From Opitutus sp. GAS368 (GTDB lineage: Bacteria; Verrucomicrobiota; Verrucomicrobiia; Opitutales; Opitutaceae): a stretch of DNA of 64,000 nt. Below, in pieces: positions 18,543-25,623 of the stretch (position 1 is the first letter of the stretch; every line of letters starts with the position of its first letter). The translations under genes were made by a program, and so were the position numbers. The stretch spans positions 1 to 64,000 of the forward strand of contig CAMDRP010000006.1 of NCBI GenBank assembly GCA_945906965.1, given 5' to 3'. Below the pieces are notes generated by a model, which was not told the origin of the DNA, made no database searches, and saw only the letters and a list, made by a program, of their open reading frames with translations.

Positions 18543-19106
18543 TTAAGCGGCGGTCTTGGACTCGGTGCGGCGGAAGGGCATACCGAGGAGTTTCAACAAC
18601 TCGCGGCCTTCGTCGTCGTTCGTGGCGGTGGTGACGATGGTGATATCGAGACCCATGGTCTTCTTCACATTTTCGACGGTGATTTCCGGGAAAATGGTGA
18701 AGTCGTTGACGCCGAGATTGTAGTTGCCTTGGCCGTCCAGCTTCGGGGGGACGCCGCGAAAATCGCGGATGGTGGGCAGGGAAACGGCGAGCAAGCGATA
18801 GAGGAATTCCCACATCGAGTTACCACGCAGGGTCACGCGGCAGCCAACGACTTGGTTTTCGCGGAGTTTGAAATTCGAAATGGCCTTGCGGGATTTCGTA
18901 AGGACGGGCTTTTGGCCGGCGATGGCACCGAGATCGCGTTGGATATCGGCGATTTGGTTCTTGTCGGCTTCGGCATCGATACCGGTGTTCAGGCTGACCT
19001 TGAGGATCTTAGGCACCTGATGTTTATTGGTGTAGCCGCGGCTTTTCATTAGCGCGGGGAACACCTGCTCGGTATAGGTTTTTTTGAGAGTGGGAACGTA
19101 GCTCAT
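18543..19106 (-). CDS. rplE: Ribosomal protein uL5
   Basis: uL5 binds 5S rRNA and contacts the P-site tRNA. The 187-residue product shows [20 protein letters not shown], the [20 protein letters not shown] block and [19 protein letters not shown]. The ATG before [10 protein letters not shown] is preferred over one four codons upstream because it gives the family start. The 105-base gap to rplX is unusually long for this operon and can fold into a stable stem. Confidence 0.98.
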   Translation of the reverse strand: MSYVPTLKKTYTEQVFPALMKSRGYTNKHQVPKILKVSLNTGIDAEADKNQIADIQRDLGAIAGQKPVLTKSRKAISNFKLRENQVVGCRVTLRGNSMWEFLYRLLAVSLPTIRDFRGVPPKLDGQGNYNLGVNDFTIFPEITVENVKKTMGLDITIVTTATNDDEGRELLKLLGMPFRRTESKTAA

Positions 19107-19130
19107 GGTATGGGTCACCGGATTTCCGAC

Positions 19131-19191
19131 CCGGCGGCGTAAAGGTGAGTGTTTGGTGGAAAAACGGTCAGTAGGTCAGGTACGCCGCCGG
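19131..19191 (-). promoter_or_regulatory. Structured rplX-rplE spacer, candidate uS8 repressor site
   Basis: A perfect ten-base-pair stem (ccggcggcgt pairing with acgccgccgg) encloses a 41-base loop and ends 24 bases before the rplE start codon. In E. coli, protein S8 represses the spc operon by binding mRNA structure in exactly this intergenic region. Position and structure are seen here; binding by uS8 is inference, and the conserved S8-binding internal loop was not recognised. Confidence 0.45.
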
Positions 19192-19211
19192 ATTGGCAAG
19201 CGCGCAATGGA

Positions 19212-19487
19212 TCAGGCGGCCGCTGGCGCGGGTTTCTTGCGTTTGCTGGCATCAAACACAGCCTTGAGCATCAAGTTCGAGATGTGGACCGTGCCTTCAC
19301 GCTCGACGATGGCGCCCTGGGGGTGCTCGGTGGATTTCTTGAGGTGGCGCTTCATCATGGCGACGCCTTCGATACGGGCACGTTGGCTGGTGGCAACGAC
19401 TTCGAGGACTTTGCCTTCCTTGCCCTTGTGGGAGCCGGCGATGACGACGACGTGGTCGTTACGTTTAATGTGGAATTTCAGGGCCAT
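19212..19487 (-). CDS. rplX: Ribosomal protein uL24
   Basis: uL24 starts 50S assembly by binding the 5-prime end of 23S rRNA. The 91-residue product has the KOW motif HVVVIAGSHKGKEGKVLEV, then GVAMMKRHLKKSTEHPQGAI and the IHISNLML-type segment VHISNLMLKAVF. It is a little shorter than the usual 100-105 residues, with a short Lys/Ala tail. It follows rplN by only two bases. Confidence 0.97.
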   Translation of the reverse strand: MALKFHIKRNDHVVVIAGSHKGKEGKVLEVVATSQRARIEGVAMMKRHLKKSTEHPQGAIVEREGTVHISNLMLKAVFDASKRKKPAPAAA

Positions 19488-19489
19488 GG

Positions 19490-19855
19490 TCAGAGAACCT
19501 CCGGAGCGAGGGAAATGATCTTCATGAAGTTTTTCGCACGCAGTTCGCGGGCGACGGGGCCGAAGATACGGGTGCCCTTGGGATTATTGGTGGCATCGAT
19601 GATAACGATGGCATTGCTGTCGAAACGAAGGTAGCTGCCATCCGCGCGGCGGACGGGAGCTTTGGTGCGGACGACGACGGCTTTAACGACTTCACCTTTT
19701 TTGACGGTAGCTTCGGTCGCGCTGGACTTGATGTGGACGGTGATCACATCACCGACGCCGGCGGTGGTGGTGATCTGGCCTTTTTTGCTGATCATCGCAG
19801 CCTTGCGCGCGCCGGTATTATCGGCGACTTCGAGAATGGAACGCAGTTGGATCAT
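19490..19855 (-). CDS. rplN: Ribosomal protein uL14
   Basis: uL14 sits at the subunit interface and contacts 16S rRNA. The 121-residue product begins [20 protein letters not shown] and contains [20 protein letters not shown] and [20 protein letters not shown], all family signatures. A clear ribosome-binding sequence AGGAG precedes the ATG. Confidence 0.98.
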   Translation of the reverse strand: MIQLRSILEVADNTGARKAAMISKKGQITTTAGVGDVITVHIKSSATEATVKKGEVVKAVVVRTKAPVRRADGSYLRFDSNAIVIIDATNNPKGTRIFGPVARELRAKNFMKIISLAPEVL

Positions 19856-19889
19856 TGGATCTCCTGTAGTTTAAAGGGTGGATTTAGAA

Positions 19890-20252
19890 TCAAGCCTTAG
19901 GGGCCGCCGGGGCGGTCGCTGTGGTCTTGGTGGGAACTTGGGCGGCGACGTCGTTTTCGCTGATGGCGACGGCGTCGGTGGTGACGGCGCTCTGAACCAC
20001 GCTGACGATGCGCCAGCGCTTCAAGCGGCTGAGGGGGCGCGTTTCCATGATCTCGACCTTGTCGCCGACCTTGGTCTCATTCTTCTCGTCGTGCACATGC
20101 ACAACCGTCTTGCGGTTGATGACCTTGTGGTAGAGCGGGTGCGGGGTCTTGTAGGGAATCGTGACCTTGATCGACTTGTCGCCAGAGCGACTGGTGACGA
20201 ATCCGATGATGGTCTTGCGCGTGTTGCGCGAACCGGGAGTGGCGGATGACAT
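19890..20252 (-). CDS. rpsQ: Ribosomal protein uS17 with C-terminal tail
   Basis: uS17 is an OB-fold primary 16S rRNA-binding protein. The core reads GFVTSRSGDKSIKVTIPYKT, YHKVINRKTVVHVHDEKNET and the KVGDKVEIMETRPLSRLKRW signature. The product has 120 residues, about 35 more than usual, because of a Thr/Ala/Pro-rich end (VPTKTTATAPAAPKA). It lies between rpmC and rplN as expected. Confidence 0.98.
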   Translation of the reverse strand: MSSATPGSRNTRKTIIGFVTSRSGDKSIKVTIPYKTPHPLYHKVINRKTVVHVHDEKNETKVGDKVEIMETRPLSRLKRWRIVSVVQSAVTTDAVAISENDVAAQVPTKTTATAPAAPKA

Positions 20253-20281
20253 GGCGGGAATAGGTTAGTGCCTAGGGCGCG

Positions 20282-20488
20282 TTAAGCGGCAACCGGGGCG
20301 GATTTCTTCTTAGCGTTGAGAACGGTTTCAAGACGCGCGATATCTTTACGATACGAGCGAAGCAGATGGGGCTTCTCGACCTGACCGGTCTGCTTGCGCA
20401 GACGCAGTTGGAGGAGTTGCTCGCGGGTCTCGCGGAGCTTGGTGGTGATCTCGGCAGGCGAGAGGGCGCTGATTTCTTTGGCGGTCAT
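20282..20488 (-). CDS. rpmC: Ribosomal protein uL29
   Basis: uL29 is a two-helix protein at the tunnel exit, near the docking site of signal recognition particle and trigger factor. The 68-residue product has [20 protein letters not shown] and [18 protein letters not shown], the family core. It ends in a short Lys/Ala tail. Confidence 0.97.
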   Translation of the reverse strand: MTAKEISALSPAEITTKLRETREQLLQLRLRKQTGQVEKPHLLRSYRKDIARLETVLNAKKKSAPVAA

Positions 20489-20518
20489 GGCGACGAATGT
20501 GGTTTAAAGGTTATAACC

Positions 20519-20941
20519 TCAAACGGCGGCACCATCGCGAACGATGAAGCGGCAGTGGAAGGGCAGTTTGGCGTCAGCGAGGCGGAAAGCCTCTTTAGCG
20601 ACGGTGACGGAGACACCGGCGAGTTCGAAAAGGACGGCGCCGGGCTTGATCACGGCAACGTAGTACTCGACTGGACCTTTACCCTGACCCATACGCACTT
20701 CTTGCGGCTTTTTGGTGACGGGCTTATGCGGGAATACGCGGATCCAGAGTTTACCTTTGCGCTTGAGGTGGCGCGAGATGGTGACGCGAGCGGCTTCGAT
20801 CTGCTGGCCGGTCATGGGACCACGGGTCAGAGATTGGAGGCCGAATTCTCCGAAGGCGAGAGTGTTGCCGCGCTTGGCATTGCCAGCGCGGGAGCCTTTC
20901 ATCACTTTGCGGAATTTGGTGCGGGCGGGTGCTAGAGCCAT
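20519..20941 (-). CDS. rplP: Ribosomal protein uL16
   Basis: uL16 is needed for A-site tRNA positioning in the peptidyl transferase region. The 140-residue product contains [20 protein letters not shown] followed by [20 protein letters not shown], and the [18 protein letters not shown] block. Its ATG is preceded by AGGAGAAAAC, a clear ribosome-binding site. It follows rpsC by 40 bases. Confidence 0.98.
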   Translation of the reverse strand: MALAPARTKFRKVMKGSRAGNAKRGNTLAFGEFGLQSLTRGPMTGQQIEAARVTISRHLKRKGKLWIRVFPHKPVTKKPQEVRMGQGKGPVEYYVAVIKPGAVLFELAGVSVTVAKEAFRLADAKLPFHCRFIVRDGAAV

Positions 20942-20981
20942 GGGAGTTTTCTCCTAAATTGTTTGGTGACGGAAGAGGTGC

Positions 20982-21614
20982 TTAGGTAGCGGGCTCTTCT
21001 TTTTTGCAGATCCAGCATTTGACGCCGATCTTGCCGTAGAGGGTGAGGGCTTCAGAGAAGCCGTAGTCGATATTTTCGCGGAGGGTGTGCAATGGCACGC
21101 GGCCTTTGCGCTGCCACTCGCGGCGAGCGATGTCCGTGCCACCGAGGCGGCCGGAGCATTGGATACGGATACCTTCGGCGCCGAGGGCCATGGCCATTTC
21201 GACGGCCTTTTTCATGGCGCGGCGGAAGGCAATACGGCGCTCGAGCTGGAGGGCAACGTTCTCGGCCACCAGCTGGGCTTCGATCTCCGGCTTCTTCACC
21301 TCTTGGATGTCGAGCAGGATTTCTTTACCGGTTAACTTGGCGAGGTCGGCCTTGATGTTTTCGACTTCGGCGCCTTTGCGGCCGATGACGATACCAGGAC
21401 GCGCGGTGTAAATCTTGACGCGGACGCGGTTCGAGGCGCGCTCGATGAAGATGCGCGGCACGGAGGCCTGCTTCAGCTTCGCCATGAGCGAGTCACGGAT
21501 GAGCTGGTCTTCGAGGAGCAGCTTCGGGAATTCCTTCTTGGTGGCAAACCAGCGGGACTGCCAGTTGCGGCGAACGGCGAGACGGAAGCCGATAGGATTT
21601 GTCTTTTGGCCCAT
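20982..21614 (-). CDS. rpsC: Ribosomal protein uS3
   Basis: uS3 forms part of the mRNA entry helicase site. The 210-residue product starts [20 protein letters not shown], has the KH-domain [15 protein letters not shown] region and the C-terminal signature [20 protein letters not shown], with [19 protein letters not shown]. It lies 9 bases after the rplV stop. Confidence 0.98.
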   Translation of the reverse strand: MGQKTNPIGFRLAVRRNWQSRWFATKKEFPKLLLEDQLIRDSLMAKLKQASVPRIFIERASNRVRVKIYTARPGIVIGRKGAEVENIKADLAKLTGKEILLDIQEVKKPEIEAQLVAENVALQLERRIAFRRAMKKAVEMAMALGAEGIRIQCSGRLGGTDIARREWQRKGRVPLHTLRENIDYGFSEALTLYGKIGVKCWICKKEEPAT

Positions 21615-21623
21615 GGTGGTGAG

Positions 21624-21965
21624 TTAGTTGGTGTTGCCGTCGGAGAGGACGATACGAATGTGGGACATCTTCTTACGGCGGGGCATCGCGGTACCGCGAG
21701 CGCCGGCCTTGAAGCGCTTGAGGACGGGACCGTTCTCAATGATGGCGCTTTTCACGGTGAGGGAATCAGCCGAGAGGTTGTTGTTGTTTTCCGCGTTCGC
21801 GATGGCGCTCTTGAGCGTCTTGACGATCAGAGCCGCGGACTTGCGCGGGATGAGCGTCAAATATTCGACGGCTTCAACGGCCTTGCGGCCTTGAATGGTG
21901 CGGGCTACTTCGCGCACCTTTTTAGGTGACATGCGCGCGTAGCGTGTGAGGGCTTGGACTTCCAT
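21624..21965 (-). CDS. rplV: Ribosomal protein uL22
   Basis: uL22 lines the exit tunnel with a long beta hairpin. The 113-residue product starts MEVQALTRYARMSPKKVREV and ends with the hairpin pattern RFKAGARGTAMPRRKKMSHI followed by RIVLSD, the family signature. Upstream it is separated from rpsS by an unusual inserted gene and an 85-base spacer. Confidence 0.98.
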   Translation of the reverse strand: MEVQALTRYARMSPKKVREVARTIQGRKAVEAVEYLTLIPRKSAALIVKTLKSAIANAENNNNLSADSLTVKSAIIENGPVLKRFKAGARGTAMPRRKKMSHIRIVLSDGNTN

Positions 21966-22050
21966 GGTGGGTTGAGGAGGATTCCGACTTTTGGATCGGC
22001 GATAGTAGTGGGGCGTGAGCCCTACCCTACCCTTTGGGTTGGTTTACGAA

Positions 22051-22383
22051 TTAAGATTTAAGAACTTTGACGGCGACGTGGTCGCCGGCGCGGATGGTTT
22101 GATGAGGCTGGAGGCCGACAATGAGTGCGGCGGCAGCTTGGGGACGAAGATCAACCAGAACGAGCTCACCGACCGCGATAGTGCCGCGGGTCACGCGACA
22201 GATCATCCCGGAGCGCAAGCCCGCGTTGTAACCCGAGTCCAAGAGGATCAAGTCCGCCGAGCGTGCGGCCAGCGTCGAGACGACCACCACCGCGCTCGGC
22301 GTCTGCGCGGCGGCAGCCCGTGTTGCGGACAACACGAGCGCAGCGAGCGCAAAACCAGCGATGAAGTGGGAGCGAAGACGCAT
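22051..22383 (-). CDS. Small exported protein inserted between rpsS and rplV
   Basis: The 110-residue product has a clear signal peptide (MRLRSHFIAGFALAALVLSA, cleavage near TRAAAA), so it is exported. The mature 84 residues are mostly beta-strand pattern: SAVVVVSTLAARSADLILLD, then YNAGLRSGMICRVTRGTIAV and a final VKVLKS. The strand-rich GxxxGMxCxVxR arrangement recalls FlgT-C or SH3-like beta domains, but I do not recognise the family. It starts 14 bases after the rpsS stop, so it is certain to be transcribed with the ribosomal genes. Neighbouring codon use is similar, so it is not an obvious recent arrival. Confidence 0.75.
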   Translation of the reverse strand: MRLRSHFIAGFALAALVLSATRAAAAQTPSAVVVVSTLAARSADLILLDSGYNAGLRSGMICRVTRGTIAVGELVLVDLRPQAAAALIVGLQPHQTIRAGDHVAVKVLKS

Positions 22384-22397
22384 GGACGGCGGAGGCC

Positions 22398-22673
22398 TTA
22401 GATTTCCTTGCGGGTCATACCACCGTGGCCCTTGAACACGCGGGTGAGCGCGAATTCGCCGAGCTTGTGGCCGACCATATTTTCGGTGACGTAAACGGCG
22501 GTGAAAACCTTACCGTTGTGAACGCTGAACGTGTGGCCGATGAAATCGGGCGTAATCGTCGAGCGGCGGGACCAGGTCTGGATGGGCTTCTTAGCGCCGG
22601 ATTTAACGGCCTTCTCGATTTTTTCGAGCAGGTGGTAATCGACAAAGAAACCTTTTTTGATGGAGCGTGCCAT
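22398..22673 (-). CDS. rpsS: Ribosomal protein uS19
   Basis: uS19 pairs with uS13 in the 30S head and contacts A-site tRNA. The 91-residue product shows [40 protein letters not shown] and [19 protein letters not shown], the complete family pattern. It follows rplB by 22 bases. Confidence 0.98.
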   Translation of the reverse strand: MARSIKKGFFVDYHLLEKIEKAVKSGAKKPIQTWSRRSTITPDFIGHTFSVHNGKVFTAVYVTENMVGHKLGEFALTRVFKGHGGMTRKEI

Positions 22674-22695
22674 GGTGCGAAGGAGGTAGGGTTAC

Positions 22696-23562
22696 TTACT
22701 TCCGACCACGCGGCTTGCGGCCGTTGTGGTGGACAATGATCATGCTGTTGGACTGCTTGGAGCGGCGGCGCGTTGGGAAACCCTTCGCGAGCTGGCCCCA
22801 CGGGGAGACGAGCTGTTGACGGCCACCACCACCCTTGGACTTACCCTGACCACCACCGTTAGGGTGGTCGACCGGGTTCATCGCCATACCGCGGACGTGC
22901 GGACGGCGGCCGAGCCAACGGCTACGACCGGCCTTGCCGAGAGATTGCTTATTATGGTCGCCATTGCCAACCTCGCCGATGGTGGCGCGGCACTTAGCGT
23001 TGACCACACGAAGTTCGCCGGAAGGCATCTTGAGTTGGGCGACGCCATTTTCAACGGCGACGAGCTCAAGGGCGGTGCCGGCAGAGCGAGCGATCTTAGC
23101 GCCACGGGTGGGCACGAGCTCGACGCAGTGCAGCAGCGTGGAAGGTGGGATCAGCTCGAGCGGGAAGTTGTTACCGACGTTGAAATCGTTGGTCGTGGCT
23201 TTGTTCGAAGCGAAGATCGTGTCGCCGACTTTGAGGCCGTTGGGCGCCAAAATGTAACGCTTCTCGCCATTGGTGTAGGCGATCAGGGCAATGTTCGAGG
23301 TGCGATTAGGATCATACTCGAGAGCCTGCACGCGGGCGGGCATGTCGAGGATGTCACGCTTGAAATCGATGACGCGGTACAGCTGTTTGTGACCGCCGCC
23401 GCGATGGCGAGAGGTGACGCGACCGTAAACGTTACGGCCGCCAGTCTTGTTCATCGGCTCGGTGAGGCCGCGCAGAGGACGCTCTTTGGAGAGACCTTCG
23501 CGCTTGTTCAGCGAGGTGAAGCGGCCGGAGGGCGTGAGAGGGCGAAATGAATGAATAGCCAT
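22696..23562 (-). CDS. rplB: Ribosomal protein uL2
   Basis: uL2 is a primary 23S rRNA-binding protein required for subunit association and peptidyl transfer. The 288-residue product contains TSRHRGGGHKQLYRVIDFKR, GRSRWLGRRPHVRGMAMNP and VDHPNGGGQGKSKGGGG, where the conserved His of the DHPxGGG loop is present. It begins 29 bases after rplW. Confidence 0.98.
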   Translation of the reverse strand: MAIHSFRPLTPSGRFTSLNKREGLSKERPLRGLTEPMNKTGGRNVYGRVTSRHRGGGHKQLYRVIDFKRDILDMPARVQALEYDPNRTSNIALIAYTNGEKRYILAPNGLKVGDTIFASNKATTNDFNVGNNFPLELIPPSTLLHCVELVPTRGAKIARSAGTALELVAVENGVAQLKMPSGELRVVNAKCRATIGEVGNGDHNKQSLGKAGRSRWLGRRPHVRGMAMNPVDHPNGGGQGKSKGGGGRQQLVSPWGQLAKGFPTRRRSKQSNSMIIVHHNGRKPRGRK

Positions 23563-23591
23563 GGTGGTGGTTCCGTTGGGGAGTTCGTGGT

Positions 23592-23873
23592 TTAGACGAG
23601 CTCGATCTTATCGCCGGCTTTGAGGGTCACGATCGCCTTCTTGAAGTCGGAGGTGACGCTGGGCTGGCCTTGGCGGCTCTTTTTGTTTTTACCGCGGTAG
23701 TTTTGCACGTTCACGCGACGCACGGTGACCTTGAAGGTCTCTTCAACGGCGAGGGCGATGGCGTGTTTATTGGCGTTCGGGAAAACCTCGAACGTGTATT
23801 GACCGAGCTCGGCGGATTGCTTGTTGGCTTTTTCCGAGAGCAAAACGGTTTTGAGGACGTTGTGGGCGTTCAT
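23592..23873 (-). CDS. rplW: Ribosomal protein uL23
   Basis: uL23 lies at the tunnel exit and docks trigger factor and SRP. The 93-residue product has VLLSEKANKQSAELGQYTFE, VFPNANKHAIALAVEETFKV and VRRVNVQNYRGKNKK. Its start overlaps the rplD stop by one base (TGATG), suggesting coupled translation. Confidence 0.97.
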   Translation of the reverse strand: MNAHNVLKTVLLSEKANKQSAELGQYTFEVFPNANKHAIALAVEETFKVTVRRVNVQNYRGKNKKSRQGQPSVTSDFKKAIVTLKAGDKIELV

Positions 23874-24508
23874 CAGTTTTTACCTCCGTTGATGCGAGCG
23901 ATGATGGTCTCGAGCGCCTTGGTGCTAACGATAATTTTTTTGTATTTCGCGAGATCGACCGGGTTGAGCTTGGCTGCTTCCTGGAGATAAACGCGCTCAA
24001 TGTTGCGAGCAGCGCGAGCCGTGCCGAGGGTGAACGGGGCGTCGACGAGGAGCACCTTGCCGGCGGGCGCGATGCGACCGAGGATCTGGTTAACGCCCTT
24101 GGTCTTGCCGGTTTCGGCGATGAATTTCTCGATCACGGCGATTTCGCCAGCCACCGCGCGGTCAAAAAGGGCGCGGCTAAAAGCGAGCGCTTTAACCTTG
24201 GCGTTGATCTTCTTGGAGTAATCGCGGGGCTTGGGGCCGAACACGACGCCACCACCGACCCACAAGGGCGAGCGGATGGAGCCGGCACGAGCACGACCGG
24301 TGCCCTTTTGGCGCCAGGGCTTTTTGCCGCCGCCACGCACTTCGCCACGAGTCTTCGTGGAGTGGGTGCCTTGGCGGTTATTGGCGTTGATCGCGACGAT
24401 GACTTCCTTCAGGGCTTGAATACCCTTGTCGCCTTCGAAAGTGGGCAGACCGGCGAAATCTTCTTCGCGACTGGTCGTGCCATCAGAACTGAAAACAGTG
24501 AGTTTCAT
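23873..24508 (-). CDS. rplD: Ribosomal protein uL4
   Basis: uL4 lines the exit tunnel; in E. coli it also represses the S10 operon at transcription and translation. The 211-residue product has [20 protein letters not shown] followed by [20 protein letters not shown], the extended tunnel loop, and the C-terminal [19 protein letters not shown]. It follows rplC by 15 bases. Confidence 0.98.
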   Translation of the reverse strand: MKLTVFSSDGTTSREEDFAGLPTFEGDKGIQALKEVIVAINANNRQGTHSTKTRGEVRGGGKKPWRQKGTGRARAGSIRSPLWVGGGVVFGPKPRDYSKKINAKVKALAFSRALFDRAVAGEIAVIEKFIAETGKTKGVNQILGRIAPAGKVLLVDAPFTLGTARAARNIERVYLQEAAKLNPVDLAKYKKIIVSTKALETIIARINGGKN

Positions 24509-24523
24509 GTTGGTGGCTCCGGG

Positions 24524-25174
24524 TTACTTAGCGGCTTTGGGTTGACCCTTGATGGCGGAGCGAACGATCACGTCGTCGCCATTGGCACCAGGGATGGCCC
24601 CTTTCACAAGGATGAGGTTCTGCTCGGCGATGATTTTCACCACGCGCAGATTTTGCACGGTGCGAGCATCCGTGCCCATGTGACCGGGCATGGCCTGGTT
24701 CTTCCAGACGCGACCAGGAGTCTGGCGCATACCGATAGAACCAATGCGGCGATGGAACATCGAACCGTGCGAGGCGGGACCGCCCGCCACACGGAAACGT
24801 TTCACGACGCCTTGGAAGCCTTTACCCTTGGTGACGCCACTGACGTCCACGAGCTGACCTTCAGTGAAGGTCGCTACGGTGACGATGTCGCCAACTTTGA
24901 GCGTGGGGGCAGCCGAAGAGCGAACTTCGCTGAGCAACCGCGGCGCGGTATCAAGTCCGGCCTTTTTGGCGTGACCTTGTTCACCGGCGGCGGTGTTTTT
25001 GGGCTTCTTGGAAGAGAAGCCGATTTGAACAGCGTTATAACCGTCTTTTTCAACGGTTTTAACTTGGACCACTGGGCAGGGTCCGGCTTCAACGACGGTG
25101 ACGGGGACTAAGACGTTTTGAGCGTCGTAGACCTGCGTCATTCCGAGTTTTTTGCCTAGGAGCGAGGAGATCAT
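24524..25174 (-). CDS. rplC: Ribosomal protein uL3
   Basis: uL3 reaches the peptidyl transferase centre and is an early assembly protein. The 216-residue product contains LLGKKLGMTQVYDAQNVLVP, VSGVTKGKGFQGVVKRFRV, ASHGSMFHRRIGSIGMRQTP and MPGHMGTDARTVQNLRVV. The position of the glutamine that PrmB methylates in E. coli (Gln150) is a His here. It is preceded by a 119-base spacer rich in inverted repeats. Confidence 0.98.
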   Translation of the reverse strand: MISSLLGKKLGMTQVYDAQNVLVPVTVVEAGPCPVVQVKTVEKDGYNAVQIGFSSKKPKNTAAGEQGHAKKAGLDTAPRLLSEVRSSAAPTLKVGDIVTVATFTEGQLVDVSGVTKGKGFQGVVKRFRVAGGPASHGSMFHRRIGSIGMRQTPGRVWKNQAMPGHMGTDARTVQNLRVVKIIAEQNLILVKGAIPGANGDDVIVRSAIKGQPKAAK

Positions 25175-25193
25175 GGGCTAAGCGGTAGGTGGA

Positions 25194-25259
25194 AAGGTTT
25201 TCCGTTTAAACGGACCTACTTAAGCGAGGGACCTAGAGGTGCCACTAAAGGCACATAGG
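25194..25259 (-). promoter_or_regulatory. Two hairpins in the rpsJ-rplC spacer, possible regulatory RNA
   Basis: Reading along the mRNA, the first hairpin pairs CCTA and GTGCC with GGCAC and TAGG around a TTTAGT loop. The second pairs AGGT-CCGT with ACGG-ACCT around TTAA, with a three-A bulge. Neither is followed by a T-run, so they are not terminators. The spacer is 119 bases, against 10-40 for most neighbours. Control of the S10-type operon by uL4 in E. coli uses a leader upstream of rpsJ; a displaced control or processing site here is inference only. Confidence 0.4.
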
Positions 25260-25293
25260 CAACTGCTGACTGTAGAGTGAGTGAGTCTGGGTG

Positions 25294-25602
25294 TTAGACG
25301 TTAATGGTGATGTCGACGCCGGAAGGCAGATTGAGCTTCTTGAGCTCGTCGACCGTTTGGGCCGTGGGCTCAATAATATCAATCAGGCGCTTATGCGTGC
25401 GGGTCTCGAACTGCTCCATCGACTTCTTGTCCACGTGGGGCGAGCGATTGACGGAGAGTTTTTCGATGCGCGTGGGCAGCGGAATGGGGCCGGAGACACG
25501 GGCGCCGGAGCGTTTGGCGGTCTCGACGATGTCCTGAGCTGATTGATCGATCACTCGATAATCGAAGCCCTGGAGTTTGATGCGAATGCGTTGGCCTTTC
25601 AT
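25294..25602 (-). CDS. rpsJ: Ribosomal protein uS10
   Basis: uS10 is a 30S head protein that also joins NusB in transcription antitermination. The 102-residue product begins [20 protein letters not shown] and contains [20 protein letters not shown] and the long-loop [20 protein letters not shown]. It follows fusA by 21 bases, linking the str and S10 gene groups. Confidence 0.98.
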   Translation of the reverse strand: MKGQRIRIKLQGFDYRVIDQSAQDIVETAKRSGARVSGPIPLPTRIEKLSVNRSPHVDKKSMEQFETRTHKRLIDIIEPTAQTVDELKKLNLPSGVDITINV

Positions 25603-25623
25603 GGCGTAAAAGAACGGATAAGT

